A stretch of DNA of 19,294 nt from Chitinophaga pinensis (GTDB taxonomy: Bacteria > Bacteroidota > Bacteroidia > Flavobacteriales_D > Crocinitomicaceae), in the NCBI GenBank assembly GCA_945897765.1, contig CAMDGP010000011.1, positions 1-19,294 of the forward strand. The letters run 5' to 3'. The position numbers and the translations under genes are program-made. Positions 1-6,877 of this stretch are shown one piece after another. The first letter of the stretch is position 1; every line of letters starts with the position of its first letter. The notes under the pieces were generated by a model. That model did no database searches and was not told the DNA's origin. It saw only the letters and a program-made list of their open reading frames with translations.

Positions 1-1
1 T

Positions 2-70
2 GAGCAAGAAATTGAAGGCTTGAAAAAAAAAATAGCGAAAAAATCAGAAATTTCATTGCGGCAAAAATAG
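2..70 (+). CDS. C-terminal tail of an unidentified protein (partial)
   Basis: One reading frame is open from the window edge to a TAG at 68-70. It gives about 22 residues that are Lys/Glu-rich and look helical (EQEIEGLKKKIAKK and onward). The stop lies inside the 3' end of the convergent reverse gene, so the two would overlap by 18 bp. The fragment is too short to name, and a chance open frame is possible. A tail of this kind would suit a coiled-coil or nucleic-acid-binding end. Confidence 0.45.
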   Translation, partial: EQEIEGLKKKIAKKSEISLRQK

Positions 71-808
71 GGAATTGAAATCTTTTAAACTTCCTCTTTT
101 TGACGAATGGTCAGATTTTCTTGCGACGACATGTAAACATTGTTGTCGACGTTCAAATGTAACCCAACATCTTTTTTCTTTTCGTAAATCGTACAACACT
201 TTTGAAATTGTTTCTTGTAATAAGAATAAAGAACATGGTGCGTTTTTACCTCGAAATAAAAAATGATCGAATGATAAATCAAAACTATTTCCATTCAAGT
301 GTGGACTTCGCAGAGAAGCATTTCGATTAACGCGAACGAGTCTTTTTACGGTTGCTGTTGTTCGTGTTAAGGAAGTTACAATCAACTTTGTTCCTTTCAA
401 TTCTGTTTTATTAATCATTTCATTGAAACGAGCGCCAACGGTATCTAAAAAATCTTTTGCTTCAGGAGTAAGAACTGGAAAGGAGTAATTAAAACTATCC
501 AAGTAATAATAATCCGAGGTTTTAACTTTTACCAATTTCTCAGCAGCAATAAACGACTTAAACGCGATTTCATCTTCCACAGGTTGAATTCCTTGTTTTT
601 CTGAAATGGAGTGATATTCCTCCAAGTGATTGTTTAAGGAATCATGGAAGCGATGCGCACTGAAATAATTACAATCATACACTATTTCAGGCTTTTTCAC
701 TTCTAATGCTTGTCTCCTTTTGGGTTTCGTTGTGAAATTCTCAACAGCAATTCCTATTGAGATCAATAGGATTAACGGAACAAACAAAACGACAGAATAG
801 GATTTCAT
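53..808 (-). CDS. DUF5715-like protein with M15-type D,D-peptidase motifs, membrane-anchored or secreted
   Basis: This 251-residue protein starts with an uncleaved anchor or signal peptide (hydrophobic about residues 5-21). The rest would lie in the periplasm. The core carries SPHLNGNSFD at 168-177, which fits the M15 zinc-peptidase pattern SxHxxGxAxD with Ser in place of Ala: Ser168, His170, Gly173, Asp177. A later CLHVVAR places His226 where the third zinc ligand is expected. M15 enzymes usually have a Glu three residues before that His; here it is Gln223. This layout resembles Bacteroidota DUF5715 proteins, which I recall from memory. A role in peptidoglycan peptide trimming is inferred, and loss of the catalytic Glu could mean an altered or absent activity. 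The ATG sits only 5 nt from a TACTTTTG box. Confidence 0.75.
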   Translation of the reverse strand: MKSYSVVLFVPLILLISIGIAVENFTTKPKRRQALEVKKPEIVYDCNYFSAHRFHDSLNNHLEEYHSISEKQGIQPVEDEIAFKSFIAAEKLVKVKTSDYYYLDSFNYSFPVLTPEAKDFLDTVGARFNEMINKTELKGTKLIVTSLTRTTATVKRLVRVNRNASLRSPHLNGNSFDLSFDHFLFRGKNAPCSLFLLQETISKVLYDLRKEKRCWVTFERRQQCLHVVARKSDHSSKRGSLKDFNSLFLPQ

Positions 809-813
809 TCAAA

Positions 814-821
814 CAAAAGTA
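814..821 (-). promoter_or_regulatory. -7 box TACTTTTG of the DUF5715-like gene
   Basis: Read on the reverse strand this is a perfect TAnnTTTG, the Bacteroidota sigma-ABfr -7 element. Its last G is 5 nt from the ATG at 808, so the message would have almost no leader. I see no good TTG -33 element at the expected distance. Confidence 0.5.
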
Positions 822-829
822 CAATTATC

Positions 830-861
830 TTGTCAATACATGGATTGGTTGGCTAACTTTG
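830..861 (+). promoter_or_regulatory. Promoter of the DUF493 gene (TTG-N21-TAACTTTG)
   Basis: TTG at 830-832 and a perfect TAACTTTG -7 box at 854-861 are separated by 21 nt, within the 17-23 nt range known for Bacteroidota promoters. The box ends 4 nt before the GTG start, so the transcript is predicted to be leaderless or nearly so. Confidence 0.6.
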
Positions 862-865
862 TAAG

Positions 866-1129
866 GTGAAAGATTTTGAGAATTTAAGAGCTCAATTAGA
901 TGCTTTGGAATGGCCGAGTGTTTATTTGTTCAAATTCATTGTTCCAAATGATAATGAGAAAATGGCATTAGTTTCTGCCTTGTTTGATGAAAATGCAACT
1001 ATTTCTTACCACAGTTCAAGTAAAGGAAAATATGTAAGTGTTAGTGTTAAAGAAGTAATGTTGTCGGGCGAATCAGTGATTGAAATTTATGAAAAAGCAG
1101 TAAAAATAGAAGGTATAATTTCTTTATAA
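866..1129 (+). CDS. DUF493 family protein (YbeD-like)
   Basis: This 87-residue protein has the family's typical size and opening: an N-terminal helix, then WPSVYLFKFIVPNDNEK at about 16-32, then an alternating strand/helix pattern ending in YEKAVKIEGII. Members adopt an ACT-like fold and are thought to be small regulatory proteins; the E. coli relative is YbeD, whose exact job is unclear. The start is GTG at 866, chosen because the family's N-terminal WP..Y.FKF block needs this upstream sequence; the next in-frame ATG, at 962, would remove it. The TAA stop shares one base with the ATG of the next gene (TAATG), which suggests translational coupling. Confidence 0.85.
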   Translation: MKDFENLRAQLDALEWPSVYLFKFIVPNDNEKMALVSALFDENATISYHSSSKGKYVSVSVKEVMLSGESVIEIYEKAVKIEGIISL

Positions 1130-1503
1130 TGGTAGAAAAAATAGTTGACGTATTGGTTGTGACATTAGGAATTTTAGGAGCATTCGTGCTTTACAAATTA
1201 ATGTTGCGTCGCATGAGCAGAGGTGGAGTAAACCAAGCTGCGTATTGTACACTTTATAGTTTGGATAAAAATCCAGTGAAAGATGAAGTGGAATTTTATT
1301 TCATTACTCCAAGCGATATGAATGTTGCTTTTTGTGTTTGGAAACAAGAAGAAAAAGTTATTGAAATTCGCAATGAAGTTTTTACGAAAGGTGGACATAT
1401 TGTTCGATTTGACACGAATTCAATACCAGATGGTGAATACTTTTTTGGGATTCAAACAACAGAGCAAAAAACAATTAAGCGATTTAGAATTCAGAATTCT
1501 TAG
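1129..1503 (+). CDS. Single-pass membrane protein with a small beta-sandwich-like domain, function unknown
   Basis: I do not recognise this 124-residue protein with confidence. It has one membrane segment at about 6-24, then a basic RRMSR patch, then about 90 residues rich in beta strands. The end (FDTNSIPDGEYFFGIQTTEQKTIKRFRI, residues about 94-121) resembles FlgD-type Ig-like folds and T9SS sorting domains, where a strand-rich module closes with 'DG.Y...I......I.RF.I'. The basic patch after the membrane segment would by the positive-inside rule keep the domain in the cytoplasm, which is unusual for this fold. It is coupled to the DUF493 gene by a one-base stop/start overlap and overlaps the end of the convergent barrel gene by 4 bp. 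Confidence 0.7.
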   Translation: MVEKIVDVLVVTLGILGAFVLYKLMLRRMSRGGVNQAAYCTLYSLDKNPVKDEVEFYFITPSDMNVAFCVWKQEEKVIEIRNEVFTKGGHIVRFDTNSIPDGEYFFGIQTTEQKTIKRFRIQNS

Positions 1504-2207
1504 GATTCTTTCGATTTTTTACCGCCACCCTTAATTTTGATTTTTCCGTGTTTCTTTTTAACGCTGTACTTGGATTTACCAAAGTCACTTTTGGAACCAT
1601 CTGCTTTTTGAATTCGGATAACGATACCGGCAGTATGTTGGAAATAATCTGATGTTTTGAAGAAATCTGTCAGTCCAAATTTAGCCGCTGACTGCAACTG
1701 AAAACCAAAATTATTTGAAACCCATAAATTAACACCTAAAGTAACATTTAGAGTAGGTGAAAAAGATTTAGCAGTGTTTCTGGAGTCTAGTGAACGAACA
1801 GTTGCACCAGCCCCAAATCCAATGTATGGGTCAATTAGTCCACTTCCTAACAATTTGTAGGCACTGTATTTAATATTTGCATCAAATGAAAATAGGCTAC
1901 CAGTAATATTTAAAGAATCATTTACTAATTTTTCAGGATTGTATTTTGAAAAAGCTCCTGCTCCTTCAACGCTCCATCCTTGATATATATACTTATCAAA
2001 AAAGGCACGCGTGGGATACAGTAAAGAATGGTATTGTCCGAAATTGAAAGGATTTGTTCCTATTCCATCATCATCTAGTATAACCCAAGATGCACCGAAC
2101 ATAATATTATAACTGTCAGAGTTGTTGATTATTTTGGAAGGTTGCGCCCACAATTGAAAGTGAAAACACAAAATAAAAAGTAAATATGACCGGTTAAGAT
2201 ATGACAT
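1500..2207 (-). CDS. Outer-membrane beta-barrel protein with a Lys-rich tail
   Basis: This protein has about 235 residues. It has a signal peptide (MSYLNRSYLLFILCFHFQLWAQ) and then alternating strands with GWSVEGAGAF, DPYIGFGAGATV and LNVTLGVNLWVSNNFGFQLQS, as in the barrel domain of Bacteroidota OmpA-like proteins. Those often continue into a peptidoglycan-binding OmpA domain. Here the barrel runs straight into about 25 Lys/Gly/Ser-rich residues (SVKKKHGKIKIKGGGKK) and stops. The tail might bind acidic envelope polymers, but that is inference. I chose ATG at 2205-2207; an upstream TTG at 2217-2219 would add four residues before the signal peptide. A TAATTTTG box lies 29 nt upstream of the ATG. 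Confidence 0.8.
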   Translation of the reverse strand: MSYLNRSYLLFILCFHFQLWAQPSKIINNSDSYNIMFGASWVILDDDGIGTNPFNFGQYHSLLYPTRAFFDKYIYQGWSVEGAGAFSKYNPEKLVNDSLNITGSLFSFDANIKYSAYKLLGSGLIDPYIGFGAGATVRSLDSRNTAKSFSPTLNVTLGVNLWVSNNFGFQLQSAAKFGLTDFFKTSDYFQHTAGIVIRIQKADGSKSDFGKSKYSVKKKHGKIKIKGGGKKSKES

Positions 2208-2236
2208 TGAATAAATCAAAAAAAAAATTTAAATTA

Positions 2237-2244
2237 CAAAATTA
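2237..2244 (-). promoter_or_regulatory. -7 box TAATTTTG of the barrel gene
   Basis: This is a perfect TAnnTTTG on the reverse strand. A TTTG at 2260-2263 (reverse) could be the -33 element, but the 15-nt gap is short. The predicted leader is about 25 nt to the ATG at 2207. Confidence 0.5.
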
Positions 2245-2351
2245 ACTAAATTCATTAACCAAAACCATTATTAAATAATAAGAAACAAAGTTTTTTGAAC
2301 ATTATTATTGCTACGATAACAAACAATATTACAATCCAAATTTATAATCAT

Positions 2352-2359
2352 TAAATTTG
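2352..2359 (+). promoter_or_regulatory. -7 box TAAATTTG of the IPExxxVDY-pyk unit
   Basis: This is a perfect TAnnTTTG ending 8 nt before the ATG at 2368, so the leader would be about 5 nt. No clear -33 TTG is seen at the right distance. Confidence 0.5.
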
Positions 2360-2367
2360 TCGACAGA

Positions 2368-2796
2368 ATGACAAAAACTAAAAAACACCAACTAATCTTT
2401 GAATACGATACCGATATTGAGGTTTTTGGCATTTCTTCAGCATACATCGATTATCGCTTGGCTTGGGAACTGAATCTAAAACTTTCCATTCAATTAGAAA
2501 AACAAAGCGAAAAGCTTGAATTAGAGGACAAAAAAACCAAAGAAATCAAGTCATTTTTTCTTTATTACTTCTTTGATGAAGAAAATTTAACTAAATACTA
2601 TCTCATTCGCAATAAACAGGAAAATAAATTTATGGTCAGTGAAAAACAATATGTTGACTATTTTTTATGCATTCAGGATAATAACTCATTTGAGGGCGAA
2701 ACGTTACTTTCTGAAATGAGAAAAATAAATGGCGTCGTTGCTGTTTTTCCTTTAGAAAACGAAGAGTTTGAATTTACTGACTACTTGATGGAATGA
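2368..2796 (+). CDS. IPExxxVDY family protein, variant motif
   Basis: This 142-residue protein belongs to a Bacteroidota family of unknown function named for the motif IPExxxVDY. Here the motif reads VSEKQYVDY at about residues 89-97, so Glu, Val, Asp and Tyr are kept while Ile-Pro has become Val-Ser. The surrounding sequence fits the family: LAWELNLKLSIQL early, FLLYYFFDEEN in the middle, and a closing helix with VVAVFPLE. There is no signal peptide, so it should be cytoplasmic. It sits 41 bp upstream of pyruvate kinase in the same direction. I recall the same pairing in other Flavobacteriia, which supports the assignment and suggests a shared transcript. Confidence 0.85.
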   Translation: MTKTKKHQLIFEYDTDIEVFGISSAYIDYRLAWELNLKLSIQLEKQSEKLELEDKKTKEIKSFFLYYFFDEENLTKYYLIRNKQENKFMVSEKQYVDYFLCIQDNNSFEGETLLSEMRKINGVVAVFPLENEEFEFTDYLME

Positions 2797-2837
2797 TTTC
2801 CAACAAGTTAACAATAAAAAATTAAGAAAATAGAAAG

Positions 2838-4256
2838 ATGAAAAAAACAAAAATTGTTGCAACGATAGGTCCTGCAACTATGAGCAAAGAAGTATTAAAA
2901 GAAATGATCTTATCAGGTTTGAATGTTTGTCGTTTAAATTTTTCTCATGGATCTTATGACGATCACGCAAAAGCAGTTGAAATTATTCATGAATTAAATG
3001 ATGAACTTGGATTAAATGTCGCAATTCTTGCCGATTTACAAGGTCCAAAAATTCGCACCAATGAAATGGAAAACAATGGTGTTCTATTAGAAGTTGGAAA
3101 TGAAATAAAAATTATCGTCGATAAAGTTGTTGGAAATACAGAACGTTTCTCTATCAACTACACGCAACTTCCAAAAGACGTTTCCACAGGCGAACGCATT
3201 TTATTAGATGATGGTAAGATTGTTCTTGAAGTGATTGAAACAGATGGTCATTCTACAATTAATTGTCGCATTGTTCAAGGTGGAATTTTGGCTTCTAAAA
3301 AAGGGGTGAATTTCCCAAATACCAATATTTCAATGCCATCTTTGACTGAAAAAGACCGTTTAGATTTGGAATTTGCATTACAGCAAAACGTTGACTGGAT
3401 TGGACTTTCGTTTGTTCGTTCAGCAAGAGATATTATCGAATTGAAACACATTATTGCAAATCACCAGCACCATGCGAAAGTGATTGCGAAAATCGAAAAA
3501 CCTGAAGCTCTTGAAAATATTGACGACATCATTAAAGAAAGTGATGCATTGATGGTTGCTCGTGGTGATTTAGGTGTCGAAATTCCGTTTCAAAATGTTC
3601 CTTTGATACAAAAAATGTTGATTACAAAATGTATTCACCATGCAAAGCCAGTGATTGTTGCTACTCAAATGATGGAATCGATGATCAACAGCATGTCGCC
3701 GTCTCGTGCTGAGGTAAATGACGTTGCAAATGCCGTTTTAGATGGCGCAGATGCCGTTATGCTTTCAGGAGAAACTTCAGTTGGTAAATATCCAATAGAA
3801 GTTATCCGAACAATGGCGAATATCATCAAAGAAATGGAAACACATCACGGCATTTACAATAAAGAAGAAATTCCTGAGCGAGATCAAAACCGTTTTATTT
3901 CAGATTCAATTTGTTTTAACGCTTGTCGTTTGTCGCAACGTGTAGAAGCGAAAGCTATTATTACGATGTCTTTTTCAGGTTATACTGCTTATAAGATTGC
4001 TTCACAGCGTCCGAATACAGATATTTTTGTTTTCACAAGTAACAAGAAAATATTAACACAATTAAGCCTTGTTTGGGGAGTTAGAGCTTTTTATTACAAC
4101 AAATTAATTAGTACTGACCACACAATTGCAGACATTAAGTATATTATGAAATCTGACGGATACTTAAGTCAGGGAGATTTAGTGATTAATCTCGCTTCGA
4201 TACCATTAGAGGATCTAGGAAGTTCTAATATGTTGAAATTGAGTTACGTGGATTAG
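2838..4256 (+). CDS. pyk: Pyruvate kinase
   Basis: Pyruvate kinase converts phosphoenolpyruvate and ADP to pyruvate and ATP, the last step of glycolysis, in the cytoplasm. All landmarks are present in 472 residues, a normal length. They are KIVATIGPA (5-13), the RLNFSHG substrate loop (32-38), DLQGPKIRT (66-74), the start of the mobile B domain that runs to about 155, and KKGVNFP (154-160). The signature KVIAKIEKPEAL carries the catalytic Lys218. Also present are MVARGDLGVEIP (239-250) and the block ending in DAVMLSGETSVGKYP. A C-terminal regulatory domain of about 120 residues follows. It is probably cotranscribed with the IPExxxVDY gene. Confidence 0.98.
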   Translation: MKKTKIVATIGPATMSKEVLKEMILSGLNVCRLNFSHGSYDDHAKAVEIIHELNDELGLNVAILADLQGPKIRTNEMENNGVLLEVGNEIKIIVDKVVGNTERFSINYTQLPKDVSTGERILLDDGKIVLEVIETDGHSTINCRIVQGGILASKKGVNFPNTNISMPSLTEKDRLDLEFALQQNVDWIGLSFVRSARDIIELKHIIANHQHHAKVIAKIEKPEALENIDDIIKESDALMVARGDLGVEIPFQNVPLIQKMLITKCIHHAKPVIVATQMMESMINSMSPSRAEVNDVANAVLDGADAVMLSGETSVGKYPIEVIRTMANIIKEMETHHGIYNKEEIPERDQNRFISDSICFNACRLSQRVEAKAIITMSFSGYTAYKIASQRPNTDIFVFTSNKKILTQLSLVWGVRAFYYNKLISTDHTIADIKYIMKSDGYLSQGDLVINLASIPLEDLGSSNMLKLSYVD

Positions 4257-4371
4257 TTTTTTTTCATTTTTTATTAGAATCAAATCGTAAAAAAAGACAA
4301 ACAAAACTTATTTTAATCCTTTGAAAACAATTAGCTACTCTAGTTGGTCAATTTAAATCCTATTCATTAAT

Positions 4372-4902
4372 ATGAATAAAAAACTCAAGCTTTGGGAATT
4401 AGATCGCGTTTCTGAAACGGAATTTAAACAGCAAAAAAAGCATCCAATTGTTGTAATATTAGATGATATTCGTTCCTTGAATAACATTGGGTCTTTTTTT
4501 AGAACTGCCGATGCTTTTAACATTGAGAAAATTTATTTGTGTGGAATTACGGCATGCCCACCACATAAAGATATTCACAAAACTGCGCTTGGCGCTACGG
4601 AAACAATTGACTGGGAACATAAAACAAATAGTGTAAGTTTATGTGAAGAACTTAAAAGTCAAGGGTATATCATTTGTGCAATCGAGCAAACGGAAGAAAC
4701 AGTTTTACTTCAAAATATCAAGGAGTTAAAAGAAAAAAAAATTGCTTTAGTCTTTGGAAATGAGGTAAATGGCGTTAATCAAGAGGTGATAAATAAATCT
4801 GATTACGTTATAGAAATCCCTCAATTTGGCACTAAGCATAGCTTAAATGTGAGTGTTTGCGCTGGAATTGTGCTTTGGGAGTTTTGCAAAAGATATTTAT
4901 AG
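4372..4902 (+). CDS. SpoU/TrmH-family RNA 2'-O-methyltransferase
   Basis: This 176-residue SPOUT enzyme is expected to move a methyl group from S-adenosylmethionine to a ribose 2'-OH in rRNA or tRNA. Motif 1 is LNNIGSFFRTADAF (36-49, with Asn38 and Arg44), motif 2 is IALVFGNEVNGV (124-135) and motif 3 is IEIPQFGTKHSLNVSVCAGI (147-166, with Asn159); these form the trefoil knot. It lacks the N-terminal L30e-like domain of RlmB and is close in size to TrmL, but the target cannot be read from the sequence. The 115 bp before it are AT-rich with only a weak promoter candidate (TTTG near 4319-4322, TAGTTGGT near 4340). Confidence 0.93.
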   Translation: MNKKLKLWELDRVSETEFKQQKKHPIVVILDDIRSLNNIGSFFRTADAFNIEKIYLCGITACPPHKDIHKTALGATETIDWEHKTNSVSLCEELKSQGYIICAIEQTEETVLLQNIKELKEKKIALVFGNEVNGVNQEVINKSDYVIEIPQFGTKHSLNVSVCAGIVLWEFCKRYL

Positions 4903-5001
4903 AATGTTGAATTTCTTACGCTGAATATATCGAAGTGTTATGGGTAATGATGCTCAATGTGGAAATCTGTTAATCCAAACATCTAGATTAAAAGAAGATA
5001 T

Positions 5002-5244
5002 ATGAAATTGTTTATTTTACTATTGTTTTTCACAGTTTCGGCATATTCATTTTGCCAAGATTAATATGAATTCAAAAAATATATAAATGATAAATTGGTA
5101 GGTTTAAAACAAATTGAAATAGATCAAGATTATACAATTTTTGAAACAACTTATTTAGGGCAACTTGAGATGACAGAAGGAGGTTTTCATTCAAAATCTA
5201 TCGCTTACAATGTTCTTTCTCAATTTTATTCTGTTCAAGGTTGA
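5002..5244 (+). pseudogene. Broken gene for a small secreted protein (in-frame TAA, probably truncated)
   Basis: ATG at 5002 opens a clean signal peptide, MKLFILLLFFTVSAYSFCQD, followed at once by TAA (5062-5064). The same frame stays open for 59 more codons with protein-like content (YEFKKYINDKLVGLKQIEID, then TIFETTYLGQLEMTEGG, then IAYNVLSQFYSVQ) to TGA at 5242-5244. The stop falls near the expected signal-peptidase site, so only the export signal would be made. The downstream part looks shortened, since it ends just 29 bp before the 3' end of the convergent ATPase gene. I do not recognise the family. One base change would restore the frame. Confidence 0.65.
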
Positions 5245-5273
5245 TTTAATTTGTTTCTCTAACCATTTCTTTT

Positions 5274-6461
5274 TCAATTAAATAAATCTCCGGGATTCAT
5301 TCTTAGAAAAGTTTCAATTCCAATTCCACCTGTCCCTACTAGTAACACTTTTTTTGGCTTAAAAGTTTGAGCAAAGACGCGCATTCCGTTGTTTTCAGCT
5401 CTCCTTCCAGTTTTCACTTCAAGCGCAATTAAGGTGTTTTTTCGCTCAAGTATAAAGTCAACTTCATCATTTTTTTCTCGCCAATAATACACAATGTAAT
5501 TATTAGTAATAGCGTTGTTTATGAGATGTGCTCCAATTGCAGATTCTACTAATCACCCCCAAATTTTTGAATCTGAAAGTACTTTTTCATAAGTAAGATC
5601 ATCTTGCGCCGTTAGTAAAGCATTATTGAAAACCTGAAATTTAGGTTTCGAAGCACGTTTTCGAATTACGTTTCCTGCATATTTTTCGGTTGCACCTAAC
5701 AAGCCTGAATCTGAAAGCAAAGTTAAATAATGAGATAAAGTAGTCGTGTTACCTGCGTCTTGTAACTCACCTAATAGTTTTGTATAAGCTAATATTTGCC
5801 CAGAATACAAACAACCTAATTCAAACAAACGTTTCAAAACAGCTGGTTTATCAACTCGAGTCAACATCAAAATATCCTTAGAAATACTCGTTTCAATTAA
5901 GGAATCTTTAATATAATTTTTCCAACGTTCTTCTTCGTGAATTAAATTTGCTGCTCCAGGATACGCTCCATAGTAAATATATTGATTGACATTCCAACTA
6001 AAAGCTTCTTCCATTTCTGAAAAAGACCAATGTCCAACATACGTAACTTCAAACCTTCCCGCAAGCGATTCAGTCAGCCCTTTTTGAATCATCAATCGCG
6101 AAGATCCGAGTAAGATTACTTTGATGTTGTTATTTTCTTTGGTGTCAAAATCCCACTGTTCTTTAACAATTTCACTCCAATTATCCAATTTTTGAATTTC
6201 ATCGATGATTAGTATCAACTCATTGTTTACCGCCTTTTTTAGTTGAATGCGTGCATTTTCCCAAATTTGTTGAATCCATAACCAATTTGAATTGATTACC
6301 CCATCAGCCGAAACTGAAATTGTGTCAGTTTCCACTTCTTCCGTTAGTTGTTTCATCATTGTTGTTTTACCAACTTGACGAGGGCCCATCAAAACTTGTA
6401 TGAATTTTCGAGGCTCGTTCATCCTTGATTTAACTATTTCTAACTGATTTCTTCGTATCAT
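5274..6461 (-). pseudogene. AAA ATPase with DUF4143 domain, interrupted by an in-frame TGA
   Basis: Read through the stop, the frame is 395 residues, the normal length for this family. Domain order is: Walker A GPRQVGKTT (26-34), Walker B LILIIDEIQKL (82-92), a GSSRL sensor-like motif near 140, a helical middle, and the DUF4143 part. That part ends with YYWREKNDEVDFILE and IALEVKTG, a D...EVK arrangement resembling PD-(D/E)XK nucleases. TGA at 5553-5555 follows SKIWG; the next codons read LVESAIGAHLINNA in the same frame. The family usually reads 'WGRLVE', so CGA to TGA is the simplest explanation. A 302-residue ATPase fragment could still be made, or an internal start could yield the tail. 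These ATPases are common, mobile, and of uncertain function. Confidence 0.85.
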
Positions 6462-6478
6462 AATTGAACTTTACATTA

Positions 6479-6486
6479 CAAAGTTA
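6479..6486 (-). promoter_or_regulatory. -7 box TAACTTTG of the AAA/DUF4143 gene
   Basis: This is a perfect TAnnTTTG on the reverse strand, 17 nt upstream of the ATG at 6461. No TTG is seen at the proper -33 distance. The upstream promoter region is occupied by the palindrome array at 6494-6553. Confidence 0.55.
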
Positions 6487-6493
6487 GTAAATT

Positions 6494-6553
6494 ACTCAAT
6501 GCATTAAGTTTTTTTACTCAATATACTGAGTAATTTAACTCATTACATTGAGT
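6494..6553. promoter_or_regulatory. Three phased 16-bp palindromes, probable operator array
   Basis: The copies are ACTCAATGCATTAAGT (6494-6509), ACTCAATATACTGAGT (6516-6531) and ACTCATTACATTGAGT (6538-6553). Each is a near-perfect inverted repeat of the form ACTCAATR/YATTGAGT with one or two mismatches, and they start exactly 22 bp apart. The 6-bp gaps are A/T only. That spacing puts all sites on nearly the same face of the helix, as expected for cooperative binding by a dimeric repressor. The array begins 8 bp upstream of the -7 box of the ATPase gene and would cover its -33 region, so repression is the simplest role. No regulator gene is adjacent. Confidence 0.6.
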
Positions 6554-6851
6554 AAAATATTTATAATGAATATAAAAATCTATAAATCATTAAGTTAAAT
6601 ATCTTGAAATTTATTTAACTTTCAGCTTGATCTGTAAAAATAAGGGTGATTTACAATAAATAAACTAAAGAATTATTTAAATTTTAGCCAAATTGTAACT
6701 GTTAATTCAAATTGAACAATCAATTTTTTATTTCTCTCGTTGATTTCAAAGATTCTTTACAATTTTATAAAGGTTGTCGACAATGTCTTCTATTATTTAC
6801 TATTTCGTTCATTTGTTTCAAAACAAACTTTCATACTCCTTGTTAAAATCG
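6554..6851. other. AT-rich stretch without a recognisable gene
   Basis: About 300 bp between the palindrome array and the DUF2911 promoter. No tRNA, no convincing reading frame and no clear terminator is visible. A forward open frame starts at 6740 and joins the DUF2911 gene, but it reads as low-quality sequence upstream of the real signal peptide. A 10-bp palindrome TTGTCGACAA lies at 6774-6783 with no evident function. Confidence 0.5.
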
Positions 6852-6859
6852 TAAATTTG
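6852..6859 (+). promoter_or_regulatory. -7 box TAAATTTG of the DUF2911 gene
   Basis: This is a perfect TAnnTTTG ending 18 nt before the ATG at 6878, giving a leader of about 15 nt. It argues that the open frame upstream of 6878 is not translated. A -33 element is not obvious. Confidence 0.55.
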
Positions 6860-6877
6860 GAAACTAAAAAATTAAAT

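Noticed and set aside
4257..4305. Possible terminator after pyk
   Set aside because: There are T runs, but the only stem is a 7-bp A/T pairing with no GC, too weak to call.
6774..6783. 10-bp palindrome TTGTCGACAA
   Set aside because: A single site with no position relation to a promoter; TGTCGACA also occurs at 2359-2366 without clear meaning.
6740..6877. In-frame N-terminal extension of 46 residues on the DUF2911 protein
   Set aside because: The extension precedes a perfect signal peptide and includes the promoter box at 6852-6859, so it is not likely to be transcribed as coding sequence.
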